A model generated the notes under the pieces. The model was not told where the DNA came from. It worked only from the letters and a program-made list of their open reading frames with translations, and made no database searches. From positions 1-64,000 of the forward strand of contig CABPZE010000001.1 of assembly GCA_902461815.1 (NCBI GenBank): a stretch of DNA of 64,000 nucleotides, written 5' to 3'. This DNA is from CAG-390 sp003523225 (lineage in GTDB: Bacteria; Bacillota; Clostridia; Oscillospirales; CAG-272). The first letter of the stretch is position 1. Every line of letters starts with the position of its first letter. Shown in pieces: positions 1 through 8,426 of the stretch. The position numbers and the translations under genes are program-made.

Positions 1-73
1 AGATACCGCTTTGATCCCCACTCCTTTCCCGAAACATACCGCAGTCTGGCGCAGATGAGTATTCCGCACCAAA

Positions 74-145
74 TTGAACACCCTGACCGCTGAAGTTGAA
101 CAGCGTGACCGCGAAGATTGAGCAGTGCGACCGCATCGGTTGAAC
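74..145 (+). repeat. Left IS21 terminal repeat array (4 units, 22-bp period)
   Basis: TTGAAC or TTGAGC units start at 74, 96, 118 and 140, exactly 22 bp apart. The first three continue into a GACCGC-like tail. This is the multiple transposase-binding-site arrangement typical of IS21 ends. Confidence 0.85.
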
Positions 146-215
146 AGTAGTGGAATATGGGGTAAAATGTTGTTACACGCGAAATGCGTGAATACAACAT
201 AAGGAGGTCATCACC

Positions 216-758
216 ATGACCAATTACCGCGAGATCCTGAGATTAGACAGCCTCGGACTCAACAAAACCCAGATTGCCGAAGCTTGCGGCTGCTCAAGAA
301 CGACAGTCATCACTGTGTTGAGGCAGGCAGAAGCAAACTGCATCAGTTATATTGCCTGTGCGCTCGGTATGGCTGCCATCCGCAATTTTCTTTCAGTCAG
401 ATACGTCAGGCTGCCCGAATTGCTTGCTGAACTTGCTATTGCAAGAGGAAACGGCACCTTCCGAAAGGTCATTCAGCAATACAAGAAGCCTTCACTGCTT
501 ATTTTAGATGAGTGGCTGCTCTATCCGCTGAAGGAAACCGAAGCGCGGGATCTGTTGGAGATTGCAGAGGCGAGATACAGGAAGGCATCTACCATCTTCT
601 GTTCGCAGTTTGATGTGCCCGGATGGCGGGACAAGATCGGAGATCCGACCCTTGCGGATGCTATCTGTGACCGCATCGTCCATGATTCTTACAGCATTGT
701 GATTGAGTGCAAAGAGTCCATGAGAAAGAGGAAAGGAGTACAGGAAACCGATGCATAA
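216..758 (+). pseudogene. IstA-IstB fusion remnant (IS21 transposase and helper)
   Basis: The product has 180 residues and begins after a strong AAGGAGG site. Residues 1 to about 40 match the N-terminal helix-turn-helix of the IS21 transposase IstA (NKTQIAEACGCSRTTV). From about residue 43 the sequence is the C-terminal two thirds of the ATPase helper IstB, with LLILDEWLL as Walker B and the ending SMRKRKG. The deletion removed the IstA DDE catalytic core and the IstB Walker A loop, and the joint is in frame. The protein could still bind DNA through its helix-turn-helix but cannot catalyse transposition. Whether it is made and acts as an inhibitor of full-length relatives is unknown. Confidence 0.85.
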
Positions 759-834
759 AGAGCCTTCGGCTCATCGGGCTCTCGCAGTTGCTTTGCAACT
801 GCTTAACCCAGAGGTTTAACGCATTTGGATTTTC

Positions 835-915
835 CGGGAAGAGTGATGAAATGTACGGCAAACAAAAAAAGAAGAGTAACCCTTGCATGTGTGGCGCATG
901 GAATCACTCTTCCCG
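835..915. repeat. 13-bp perfect inverted repeat inside the IS element
   Basis: CGGGAAGAGTGAT at 835-847 is the exact complement of 903-915. A shorter hairpin (GCAGTTGC / GCAACTGC) lies at 784-802. Neither is followed by a T run. Together they occupy the non-coding 3' part of the deleted IS element (759-1040), where I see no gene. Confidence 0.6.
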
Positions 916-1040
916 CTAAATCCCGTATACGGCGCTCAGGTCGGTCCTCACCGTTGCCTTATCCTCCGTTACGGCTAAAAGCATCTTCATGATACCATGC
1001 AATGCTTATTTTGTAAATGTACAACCTCTGCGGTCGGAGT

Positions 1041-1113
1041 GTTCAACTTGAGCGGCGCGGGTGTTCAACCATCGCGGTCGCACTGTTCAATTCAAAACGG
1101 TAAGGGTGTTCAA
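1041..1113 (-). repeat. Right IS21 terminal repeat array (4 units, 22-23 bp period)
   Basis: GTTCAA units, the complement of the left-end repeats, end at 1046, 1068, 1090 and 1113. The outermost unit defines the right tip of the element. Confidence 0.85.
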
Positions 1114-1654
1114 CGACGGCGGAATATTCACTTTTTCCTCGGCGGTAAAGATCGACACGATTGCATATATGCCTGCGCAGGAATTCGGAAATGCTTACTC
1201 GCTGTTTGTTTCGCAGAATTACGGCGCGTGCAAAAAAGAACGAATAAAAGCGGGAACAAAAATTTCATTTGCGGCTTTCGCCGTGTTCTGCGCGTTGATA
1301 TCGGCTGTGATCTTTGTATTTGCAAAAGATCTGATGTGTCTTTTCGTCGATGCGGATAAAATAATGATAATCGCCGAAGGCGCAAGGTACTTAAGGATCG
1401 AAGGCGCAATGTATGTGGGCATTGGCATACTGTTCCTGTGGTATGGATATTTCAGAGGGATCAACAAGCTAAACATATCACTTCTTCTTACCGTTATTTC
1501 TCTTGGAACGAGGGTCTTATTGTCTTACACCCTCGCGCCGAATACCGGGTTTGGCGTGGTTGCGATATGGGCTTCTATCCCCGTGAGCTGGTTTTTGGCT
1601 GATATTGCGGGGTACATATTCTACCGTAGTAATAATTCTGTCAAATGGAAATAA
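1114..1654 (+). pseudogene. MATE-family efflux transporter, C-terminal remnant
   Basis: The frame entering from the IS end encodes about 180 residues resembling the second half of a MATE (multidrug and toxin extrusion) transporter. It has the conserved stretch AVKIDTIAYMPAQEFGNA, then QNYGAC, then four hydrophobic helices, and it ends at a normal stop. The N-terminal half with its start codon is missing and is not found left of the IS element. The gene is therefore truncated, probably by the IS insertion plus a deletion. The 268 bp after the stop (1655-1922) hold no convincing gene. Confidence 0.75.
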
Positions 1655-1922
1655 TTTTTGACCGTGAGACGTGTGTTGTACAAGTCGGGGATAACGCAGC
1701 GGTGCTTACGGTCTGTCTGTGATGAAAAGGATGTGTACAGAGTTTTTGCCTATCCTTCTGTGCGTCATGAAAGGATTGTTAATTTTTCGGTTTCTTGCGG
1801 ATTGGAATTGATTTATGAGGTAAATAGTGATATAATAATTCATCAAATCATTATTTTCCGGAGCGGTTCGGTATTGCTATAAGTTCCGCTTCGGTAAAGC
1901 AAGCAGAGAGGCGGGCTGAATT

Positions 1923-3323
1923 ATGTCAGGGAAGAGATCAAGATATTTTTTGTTCCTTGTTGTTGTAGCCGTGATCCTTGGTATGCTCGGCGGATGCGCT
2001 ACGTCGGCGGGGCAGGGTGGCGGATCTGAAATCGTGTCGCCCGAGAACAGCACCTCAGCGGGCACAGAGGACACAAGCACTTCCGCGCCCGATATTACCG
2101 ACGCGCCGCAGACGGCTCCGGCAGAGCCGCTGTCGCTGACCACTCCGGGAGGGGTAATACTTATAGGCGTTATCGGAAATGACTCGGACGGCTGGTATTT
2201 TACCCCGGAGCAGCCGCTTGATATCGAATATACGTATTTTGTCGATCATCCGCTTACATTTACCGGGATCTCACGCATCGGAATGTTTGACACGGATATT
2301 GACGGAGTGGATAAGACCCCGTATATCGGTGAAACAGTGACCGTGTCAGGAGAGCTGAGGACTGTGCGCGATGATATGGAGACGCTTTACTTTTTTGCGT
2401 TTACCGTTGAAGCCGGAAAAACGCTGAAGCAAAGCTGCGCCGTACCCGACCTCAAGCCCCCGGTAACCGATAGCGGGATCAAATACGATCCCGACGCGCC
2501 TCTGCCGGAGGCAATGAGTCCGAAAACCGAGGACGGACACTATGTTTACAATCCGTATATGCTTTCTCTTGAGACGGTCGAGCATATGGGGAACGGATTT
2601 GCGGAGTTTTATGTTGAGTTTGTAGACGCATTTCTGAATTACAGGACGGATGTTTCCTGCTCGGACAGGCAATATGCGGATATGCTTTGGACAATACTCG
2701 GATATGAATTTCCTCTGTACGTTATAAACGGCATTTGCGACTACTCAAAAAACTATGATGAAGTCACCCACACACTTACGATACAGTATTCAAAAAGCCG
2801 CGACGAACACGAAAGGCTGATACGTGAATTCGTGGAATGTGCAAACGGATATCTTGCGAATGCAAGACCGGAGCAGTCGGAGCAGCTGAGGGCGGAAACG
2901 GTCTACCACGCATTATGTACATCGGTGAAGTACGACTATGACGCGCTGAAGACGCGGGATAAGATAGAGCCCTATTATGCTTATGTGACAAGATCCGGCA
3001 TATGCTCAACGTTTGCTACGACATATTCCCAGCTTCTGACGCAGGTCGGTATCAGATGTACGCTCGCCAGCGGGTATACCAGCAAGGGAGAGCCGCACGC
3101 ATGGGATGTTGTCTCTATTGACGGAATAAATTATTTCTGCGATCCGACGTATGAGCTTGGCTTCCGAGGGGGAAGTGCTTTCCTTTATTTCGGATGCACC
3201 ACATACGACAGAGCGAATGACGACTACGCCGAATCGGTGATCATTATCGGACGCTATTCGTCACTGACTCCGAAGGACTATAACATTTCAGAGACCCGCA
3301 TTAAGATAATTCCCTTATCATAA
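1923..3323 (+). CDS. Lipoprotein with transglutaminase-like domain
   Basis: The 466-residue product has a lipoprotein signal (hydrophobic residues 8-22, lipobox LGGC with Cys25), so it should be anchored on the outer face of the membrane. A T/S/P/A-rich linker follows to about residue 70. The C-terminal part carries a transglutaminase/protease-like core with a visible Cys-His-Asp triad: Cys361 in SGICSTFA, His392 in PHAWDVV and Asp407 in DPTYE. Related domains cross-link or cleave peptides, and in Firmicutes they often act on cell-surface proteins. The substrate here is unknown. The gene stands alone between the MATE remnant and purB, and its start follows a GAGAGG site. Confidence 0.8.
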   Translation: MSGKRSRYFLFLVVVAVILGMLGGCATSAGQGGGSEIVSPENSTSAGTEDTSTSAPDITDAPQTAPAEPLSLTTPGGVILIGVIGNDSDGWYFTPEQPLDIEYTYFVDHPLTFTGISRIGMFDTDIDGVDKTPYIGETVTVSGELRTVRDDMETLYFFAFTVEAGKTLKQSCAVPDLKPPVTDSGIKYDPDAPLPEAMSPKTEDGHYVYNPYMLSLETVEHMGNGFAEFYVEFVDAFLNYRTDVSCSDRQYADMLWTILGYEFPLYVINGICDYSKNYDEVTHTLTIQYSKSRDEHERLIREFVECANGYLANARPEQSEQLRAETVYHALCTSVKYDYDALKTRDKIEPYYAYVTRSGICSTFATTYSQLLTQVGIRCTLASGYTSKGEPHAWDVVSIDGINYFCDPTYELGFRGGSAFLYFGCTTYDRANDDYAESVIIIGRYSSLTPKDYNISETRIKIIPLS

Positions 3324-3364
3324 CACAGTAACCCTAAAAAGAGATGAAAGGCTTTTGAATTAAA

Positions 3365-4798
3365 ATGAACGACAGAGACAAGTACATTTCCCCATTTTCG
3401 ACCCGGTACGCCAGCCCGGAGATGCAGGCAGTTTTTTCCGACAATTTCAAATTCCGTACCTGGCGGCGGCTGTGGATCGCTCTCGCACGTGCGGAAAAGG
3501 AGCTTGGACTGCCGATCACAGACGCTCAGATCGCCGAGCTTGAGGCTCATGCCGACGATATAAATTATGACCTTGCCGAGGCTCGCGAGCGTGAGGTGCG
3601 CCACGACGTGATGAGCCATGTCTATGCCTACGGTAAGCAATGTCCCTCTGCCGAGCCGATAATTCATCTTGGCGCAACCAGCTGCTACGTCGGAGACAAC
3701 ACGGATATTATCATACTGCGCGAGGCGTCCCGCATAATCCTTAAAAAGGCGGCGCAGGTTCTGGCGAATCTTTCGGATTTCGCGGAAAAGTACAAGTCAA
3801 TGCCGTGCCTTGCATACACCCATCTTCAGCCTGCACAGCTTACCACAGTCGGCAAGCGGGCAACCCTCTGGATGAATGAGCTTGTAATGGATATTCAGAA
3901 TCTTGAATTCCAGCTTTCAATGCTTAGGCTGCGCGGCGCAAAAGGAACGACAGGCACTCAGGCGAGCTTTATGGAGCTGTTCGGCGGCGACGAGAAAAAG
4001 ATCGCGCGTCTTGAGGAGCTTATCTCACGTGAAATGTGCTTTGACGGCTGTGTTCCGGTATCGGGGCAGACATATTCGCGTAAGGTCGATGCATACTTCC
4101 TTTCAGTCATGTCGGGATTTGCACAGAGTGCATACAAATTTTCAAACGATATGCGCATTCTCCAGTCGTTTGAGGAGATGGAGGAGCCGTTTGAGTCAAC
4201 TCAGATCGGTTCGTCCGCCATGCCGTATAAGCGCAATCCTATGAGATGCGAGCGTATATCGGCTCTGGCGCGGTATGTTATTACCGACGCACAGAATCCG
4301 GCGCTGACTGCGTCCACGCAATGGTTTGAGCGCACACTTGACGACAGCGCCAACCGACGCATTTCCGTTGCCGAATCCTTCCTCGGCGTTGACGCGATAC
4401 TCAATATCTACATCAATGTAACCTCCAAAATGGTGGTTTACGATAAGGTGATACGCCGCCGCGTCATGGAAAAGCTGCCTTTTATGGCTATCGAGAATAT
4501 TATGATGGAATCGGTGAAGCGCGGCGGAGACCGTCAGGAGCTTCATGAGATATTCCGTGTCTACTCACATGAGGCAGCGCGCCGCGTCAAGCTCGAGGGC
4601 GGCGAAAATGACCTTATCGACCGTATTGCCGCGGACGAGCGTGTCCCGCTTTCACGCGAGGAAATACTCGCCGAGCTTGATCCCGATAAATTCATCGGCA
4701 GATGCCCGTCTCAGGTAGACGAATTTATTGCCGGGACTGTGAAGCCGATCCTTGAGCGGTATCACGGTGAGGAGATAAAGGCAGAGCTTAACGTATAA
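3365..4798 (+). CDS. purB: Adenylosuccinate lyase
   Basis: PurB acts twice in purine synthesis: it releases fumarate from SAICAR and from adenylosuccinate. The 477-residue product has the fumarase/aspartase superfamily signature SSAMPYKRNP at about residues 282-292, the flexible catalytic loop. It also has the conserved LGATSCYVGDN and AYTHLQPAQ regions that line the active site. Length matches the longer purB type. The gene begins 41 bp after the lipoprotein gene, has only a moderate ribosome site (GATGAAAGG), and ends at a strong bidirectional terminator. No other purine genes are adjacent. Confidence 0.95.
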   Translation: MNDRDKYISPFSTRYASPEMQAVFSDNFKFRTWRRLWIALARAEKELGLPITDAQIAELEAHADDINYDLAEAREREVRHDVMSHVYAYGKQCPSAEPIIHLGATSCYVGDNTDIIILREASRIILKKAAQVLANLSDFAEKYKSMPCLAYTHLQPAQLTTVGKRATLWMNELVMDIQNLEFQLSMLRLRGAKGTTGTQASFMELFGGDEKKIARLEELISREMCFDGCVPVSGQTYSRKVDAYFLSVMSGFAQSAYKFSNDMRILQSFEEMEEPFESTQIGSSAMPYKRNPMRCERISALARYVITDAQNPALTASTQWFERTLDDSANRRISVAESFLGVDAILNIYINVTSKMVVYDKVIRRRVMEKLPFMAIENIMMESVKRGGDRQELHEIFRVYSHEAARRVKLEGGENDLIDRIAADERVPLSREEILAELDPDKFIGRCPSQVDEFIAGTVKPILERYHGEEIKAELNV

Positions 4799-4806
4799 AT
4801 AAAAAA

Positions 4807-4838
4807 GCGGGCTGTCGCGCAAAAGTGCGACAGCCCGC
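4807..4838. terminator. Bidirectional terminator between purB and the MazG-like gene
   Basis: GCGGGCTGTCGC (4807-4818) pairs perfectly with 4827-4838 around an 8-nt loop. A-runs and T-runs on both sides suit two convergent genes. It belongs to a family of similar hairpins in this window. Confidence 0.85.
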
Positions 4839-4846
4839 AAAAGGTG

Positions 4847-5173
4847 TTACCACCGCTTCATATTTGTTTCCTGCTTCTCGGTGTACACGGCTTCAAGCTC
4901 GTCGGGGGTAATGCCGTAGCAGAGCATAACGTCATTGAAATACATAAGAGTATCGCACATCTCTTCAATAAAGTGCTTTCTTATCCCGGCGTCGGACATT
5001 ATATTTCCGTCGCCCTTTTTCTTTATCACGTCAGCGGCTTCGCCTGCCTCTATCATCATCCACAGCAGCTTGTTTCTCCCGGTGGCGGGGCAAACCGGCT
5101 CCCATTTGTCGCGGTACTTTTCCTGAAGCGCTTGCTGCATCTGCTGCATTCTTTCAAAGCCAAGATCCGCCAT
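4847..5173 (-). CDS. MazG-like nucleotide pyrophosphohydrolase
   Basis: The 108-residue helical protein carries acidic metal-binding motifs of the all-alpha NTP pyrophosphatase superfamily: EAGEAADV at about 44-51 and, further on, EEMCDTLMYFNDV. These enzymes hydrolyse (d)NTPs to monophosphates and clean nucleotide pools. I place the start at 5173, where GAGAGG lies 11 bp upstream. An upstream ATG at 5218 would overlap the preceding gene by 20 bp. The gene follows the membrane protein gene at 5199-5762 closely, so the two are probably co-transcribed. The exact nucleotide substrate cannot be read from the sequence. Confidence 0.75.
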   Translation of the reverse strand: MADLGFERMQQMQQALQEKYRDKWEPVCPATGRNKLLWMMIEAGEAADVIKKKGDGNIMSDAGIRKHFIEEMCDTLMYFNDVMLCYGITPDELEAVYTEKQETNMKRW

Positions 5174-5198
5174 TTGTTTTGTTTCCTCTCTTGCTGTT

Positions 5199-5762
5199 TT
5201 ATACCTTTTTGCCGTCAACTGAAACTACGGCAATTTCCGGGGCTGAACCGGTGCGCTCGGCAAGCACGCCGGCAAAGTGGTCGGGGTCTGCATATTCATC
5301 GTCGTTGATGTAATAGCGTTTGTTGTGATATCCCGCCGCCTTGCTGTATGAAGTTCTTACGCCGAGATATGCCAGCTTGCCGTCTATAACGGCAAGCAGT
5401 TCAATATCGCGGCTTTCCTCAAAGCGTTCAAGAATTTCAACTGTGGGATGAGTTTTGGTTTTGTATTCCGACGGGTCGCCCTCAAGTATTTTGGCACGTT
5501 CGCGGTTTTCGGAGACAAAGCTCATCTCTCCCACTGAAACGCAGATGATATAGGCGCACAGAAATGATACCAGAAGCCCTGCCATTGAAATTGCCGCCTC
5601 AATGCGCCTGTCCTCCGGAGTCCAGAACGATGTCCAGCTGATTGCCGCGGCAATCAGTGCCACGGAGATTATAATTTTTATTGCGGGTACAAGGTACGAT
5701 TTGTATTTGCTGTTTACCCGAAGAAGATTAAAGCCTTCGCTGCGTTTGTTGTATCCGTTCAT
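5199..5762 (-). CDS. Membrane protein of unknown function
   Basis: The 187-residue protein has a basic N-terminus, two hydrophobic helices (about 25-44 and 57-77) separated by a short loop with WTSFWTPEDRR, and a soluble C-terminal half of about 100 residues. The C-terminal half contains a sequence resembling a small alpha/beta fold (DIELLAVIDGKLAYLGVR). The two-helix hairpin suggests both ends lie in the cytoplasm. I do not recognise the family. It lies directly upstream of the MazG-like gene on the same strand. Confidence 0.65.
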   Translation of the reverse strand: MNGYNKRSEGFNLLRVNSKYKSYLVPAIKIIISVALIAAAISWTSFWTPEDRRIEAAISMAGLLVSFLCAYIICVSVGEMSFVSENRERAKILEGDPSEYKTKTHPTVEILERFEESRDIELLAVIDGKLAYLGVRTSYSKAAGYHNKRYYINDDEYADPDHFAGVLAERTGSAPEIAVVSVDGKKV

Positions 5763-5824
5763 TTATCTCACCTTATGTTTATTACTTGGAAAAATATTTT
5801 GCCGGTATGTGCCGGTGCTCCGGT

Positions 5825-7180
5825 TTACTCAAGAATTGCCCCGGCGCTTACAAGCTTTGCACGTACGTCAGCCGCGGGGATATCACGGACGCTTGCATTG
5901 CGCTTTACCGCCTCGGACGCAAGTATACCTACCGCCTCGCCGATCGCCATGCAGGTGGGCATTATGCGCATTGAGCCGAGTGTTTCGCGGTCCATTGATA
6001 TACATCTGCCGCTCATGAGCAGCCCGTCAAGGTCGGCGCTGATACAGGCGGAAAGGGGAATGCCGTACGGCTCGGGAATTTTCATAAGCACTGTTCCGGC
6101 GCCGCGTCCGCTGTGGATGTCTATCTTATATCCGGCGAGCGCGATCGTATCGTCGGGCTTCTTTCCGGCAAGCGCATCGTGGTAGTCGATCCGGGAAAGA
6201 CCGCAAATGCGGCGGGATTCGCGTATTCCGATTGCGGGGCATATTTCATCCAGCACGCAGTCCTCAAAGCCCGGCACATAATCGACCAGAGTCTTTACGA
6301 TACCGGGAATCTGGAGCATACCCTTGATTTCTCCGTCGGAGAGGCTTTCAATGTCCGAGCCGTCGCAGCCGGGTACGCGGACGGTGTTTATCCATATCTT
6401 GCCCGGAATTGTCGAGTTTATATAGATTATGTTTTCGCGCAGTATGGGACATTCGGGATATTTTTTGCGTATCTCGTCAAGATATGCCTTCATTCCGACA
6501 AAAACATAGCTGTCGGTGCCCCTCCAAAGACTTGTGTCATAGCCGTCGTCTATCTGCACCGATTCAAGCTGACGCATATTTTCTGGGTGCTCGTCAAGAA
6601 AGCGCATGAATTCTTCCTTGTGGAATCCGGTAAGGGCAAACATTGTGGTGGGCGGCTGAAGCTCGTCGCCTTTTTCGTATCTTGCTCCTGCCATGAATCC
6701 AAGGTCGCCGTCGCCCGTTCCGTCAATGAATACACTTGCGTCTATGTCAATACGTGTGCCTTTGCCGACTACCGATACTCTGGTAAGTCTGCCGTTCTCT
6801 ACGACTGTGTCGCAAAGCTCGGTGTGAAACAGCAGGCGCACTCCTGCGTCAAGACAGGTCCTGAGTGCCAGCAGCTTGAATTTATCGGGGTGGATTATTG
6901 TAATTGAGTTGTGCATGGGACAGCGCTTGTGACCGTAAGAGTCTCCGGTCTTTTCAAGCTCGGTCACAAATTCCTGAGCTATACCTCCGATTATCTGTCT
7001 GCCCGACTGGGAGAGATATCCGAGGAGCGGCAGTCCCATTGCGGCATTGCCGCCAAGGTGACCGTTGCGCTCGCAAAGTATAACGTCCGCTCCCTGTCTT
7101 GCGGCGGCTATTGCGGCGCAAAGTCCGCCGGGACCTCCGCCGATGACGCAGACGTCGCATTTCATATTTCTGATCTCCAT
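5825..7180 (-). CDS. FAD-dependent oxidoreductase
   Basis: The 451-residue product begins with a Rossmann fold for FAD (VIGGGPGGLCAA, about residues 11-22, then the acidic strand end LCERN). It continues as a member of the FAD-dependent oxidoreductase family whose relatives include fumarate-reductase-like flavoproteins. A C-terminal FAD contact is suggested by GLLMSGRCISMDRETLGS. The substrate is unknown. The start at 7180 is chosen because it follows AAGGACAAGG and begins just before the Rossmann motif. An earlier ATG at 7252 would add 24 unconserved residues. The gene is divergent from cotJA. Confidence 0.8.
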   Translation of the reverse strand: MEIRNMKCDVCVIGGGPGGLCAAIAAARQGADVILCERNGHLGGNAAMGLPLLGYLSQSGRQIIGGIAQEFVTELEKTGDSYGHKRCPMHNSITIIHPDKFKLLALRTCLDAGVRLLFHTELCDTVVENGRLTRVSVVGKGTRIDIDASVFIDGTGDGDLGFMAGARYEKGDELQPPTTMFALTGFHKEEFMRFLDEHPENMRQLESVQIDDGYDTSLWRGTDSYVFVGMKAYLDEIRKKYPECPILRENIIYINSTIPGKIWINTVRVPGCDGSDIESLSDGEIKGMLQIPGIVKTLVDYVPGFEDCVLDEICPAIGIRESRRICGLSRIDYHDALAGKKPDDTIALAGYKIDIHSGRGAGTVLMKIPEPYGIPLSACISADLDGLLMSGRCISMDRETLGSMRIMPTCMAIGEAVGILASEAVKRNASVRDIPAADVRAKLVSAGAILE

Positions 7181-7331
7181 AATTAAGCCTTGTCCTTTCG
7201 TATGAGCCTCATTTTGCGGCTCATAAAATTCCAGTTTATATTTTACACTCAATCGTGTCGTTTGTCAACGATTACCGAAAAAATAAAGCGGGCGGCTGTT
7301 TCGACATACTCTCCCGCAGGCAGACTTAAAG

Positions 7332-7359
7332 TGACATTTTTCGCAAAGCGGCATATACT
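7332..7359 (+). promoter_or_regulatory. Possible sigma-E-type promoter of the cotJ operon
   Basis: CATATACT at 7352-7359 matches 7 of 8 positions of the sigma-E -10 consensus CATACANT. TGACATT at 7332-7338 is a weak -35, with a 13-bp spacer. In Bacillus subtilis cotJ is under sigma-E, the early mother-cell factor. The assignment rests on that knowledge and one good -10 match. Confidence 0.4.
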
Positions 7360-7427
7360 TTTATTGAATATCGGACAGCATTAAGCCGTCCGGGAAAGGA
7401 TAAAGTCATTTTTGACGGTCAGATCAT

Positions 7428-7772
7428 ATGGTCAGAAACAATATGTATTCAGGCGAAGCGCTGCGCCGTATGTCGGGTGGAACGCGCTTCGGCGTTGAAA
7501 AGGGCAGAGAGGTACGCCGAGAGACAATGAAGCCGACAATGGCGGAGAACGGCGCTCCCGGAGTTTCCGGAGAGGGCTGCGGCGACCGCAGTGGCAGCCG
7601 TTGGGGGCTGGAAGGATATCCGCTTGCAATGGTGTACGCTCCGCTTCAGAATTTTACCGAGCTTTATGACCCCGAAAAGGGTCTTGCCCGCGGTACGATC
7701 TTTTCACAGCTTGATTTGCCGCTGATGAGCGCAGGTCATGCGGGCAGAGGAGGTATGATGAGAAATGGATAA
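7428..7772 (+). CDS. cotJA: Spore coat-associated protein CotJA
   Basis: The last 50 residues are the CotJA family core: YPLAMVYAPLQNF, then YDPEKGLARGTIFSQLDLPL. CotJA is a small component of the inner spore coat made in the mother cell. The 114-residue length includes a G/R-rich N-terminal region of about 60 residues that is longer than usual. No good ribosome site stands before the ATG at 7428 and a GGAAAGGA lies about 30 bp upstream, so the true start is uncertain. The gene overlaps cotJB by 8 bp and is the first of the cotJABC operon, whose third gene is split in this genome. Confidence 0.85.
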   Translation: MVRNNMYSGEALRRMSGGTRFGVEKGREVRRETMKPTMAENGAPGVSGEGCGDRSGSRWGLEGYPLAMVYAPLQNFTELYDPEKGLARGTIFSQLDLPLMSAGHAGRGGMMRNG

Positions 7773-8091
7773 CAGGAGAGTGTATCCGCCATACCGCCAG
7801 GTGTGTGCAGGAGGAAGCTGCAGCGGCGCAAACGGCGGTGAAAACAACGGCTACAACTGTGCCGATCTGCTTGAGCGCATAAGGCAAACGGATTTTGCGA
7901 TCCTCGACGCGGTACTTTACCTTGATGTTTATCCGGACTGTACCGACGCCATCAACTATATTGCCGCCAAGAACCTTGAGCGGCGTGAGCTGGTTGACAA
8001 ATACGAGCCTATGTGCGGTCCGCTTACTATCTACGGAATTCAGAGTGGGGTCAATACCAATCCGTGGCCCTGGCAGTATCACGGCGCATAA
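7765..8091 (+). CDS. cotJB: Spore coat protein CotJB
   Basis: The 108-residue protein matches CotJB: LLERIRQTDFAILDAVLYLD, then the helical stretch with two YL/DVYPD turns, and the conserved ending PLTIYG ... NPWPWQYHG. CotJB is a small coat protein that accompanies the manganese-catalase-like CotJC. The N-terminal 30 residues are G/N-rich. The start overlaps the end of cotJA, and the stop lies 11 bp before cotJC with an AAGGAGG ribosome site between them, so translation of the split third gene is still set up normally. Confidence 0.9.
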   Translation: MDNRRVYPPYRQVCAGGSCSGANGGENNGYNCADLLERIRQTDFAILDAVLYLDVYPDCTDAINYIAAKNLERRELVDKYEPMCGPLTIYGIQSGVNTNPWPWQYHGA

Positions 8092-8102
8092 GGAGGCAGG
8101 AA

Positions 8103-8216
8103 ATGTTTCTGTATGAAAGAAAATTACAATATCCGGTAAAGATAAAGACTCCCAACCCGAAGCTTGCGTCACTTATAATCTCACAGGTGGGAGGTCCGGA
8201 TTGCATCTGGATATGA
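8103..8216 (+). CDS. cotJC: cotJC 5' segment, interrupted after codon 29-32
   Basis: The frame starts with MFLYERKLQYPVKIK, the usual N-terminus of the CotJC manganese catalase, behind an AAGGAGG site. It runs in frame to SQVGGPD and then leaves the family, ending after five foreign residues at TGA (8214-8216). CotJC normally continues as GGPDGEL, with that Glu the first manganese ligand (Glu35 of the joined protein). The unrearranged gene therefore yields only a 37-residue peptide with no metal-binding residues. The missing part lies intact at 39520-40053 on the same strand. The break falls inside GGAGGTCCGGA, shared with the other half. Confidence 0.93.
   Translation: MFLYERKLQYPVKIKTPNPKLASLIISQVGGPDCIWI
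8190..8200 (+). other. Left recombination core (attL) in cotJC
   Basis: GGAGGTCCGGA begins at codon 30 of cotJC. Its first eight bases are GGA-GG-TCC, symmetric apart from the central GG at 8193-8194, which is the likely crossover dinucleotide. The inner arm GCATCTGGATATGATTAC (8203-8220) is complementary at 12 of 18 positions to the inner arm at the right site. Confidence 0.85.
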
Positions 8217-8225
8217 TTACAGGTC

Positions 8226-8250
8226 GGCGACCGTATTCGTCGCGATTTTT
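8226..8250 (+). terminator. Weak terminator-like hairpin after the cotJC 5' segment
   Basis: GCGAC at 8227-8231 pairs with GTCGC at 8239-8243 and is followed by ATTTTT. The stem is only 5 bp. If functional it would end cotJ transcripts just inside the element before excision. Confidence 0.3.
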
Positions 8251-8290
8251 GCGGACATATAATAATTTTGAATATTATTCGGCATAAAAC

Positions 8291-8318
8291 TTGATTTTTA
8301 TTTGTTTTATGATATAAT
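8291..8318 (+). promoter_or_regulatory. Sigma-A promoter for the acetyltransferase-kinase pair
   Basis: TTGATT (8291-8296) and TATAAT (8313-8318) are separated by 16 bp. The transcript would carry a leader of about 100 nt before the ATG at 8427. Confidence 0.6.
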
Positions 8319-8426
8319 GAAGAGGTTAGCGACTGGAAATAGCACCCGCAAAATTTCGGACGCGGTATTTCGAATGAAGTATGACAATACGTAATTGGCG
8401 TAAATTCAATTTAAGCTGGTTTTGCT

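Larger units (their letters stand above)
74..1113. mobile_element. IS21-family insertion sequence, internally deleted (about 1.04 kb)
   Basis: The outer ends are near-perfect inverted repeats (TTGAACACCCTGACCG at 74, matched 15 of 16 by the complement of 1098-1113). Inside each end are four TTGAAC-type repeats spaced 22 bp apart, the layout of IS21 transposase-binding ends. Only one short gene remains between them, a fusion of the start of istA and the end of istB. Complete members of the family are normally above 2 kb, so more than half has been lost. No target-site duplication is visible. The 73 bp to the left encode an open frame of unknown identity that does not resemble the MATE gene on the right, so the locus has rearranged beyond a simple insertion. 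Confidence 0.85.

Noticed and set aside
1658..1882. 74-codon frame after the MATE remnant
   Set aside because: It has no ribosome site, an unusual composition and no family resemblance.
6113..6907. 264-codon plus-strand frame
   Set aside because: It is opposite the FAD oxidoreductase gene and has no supporting signals.
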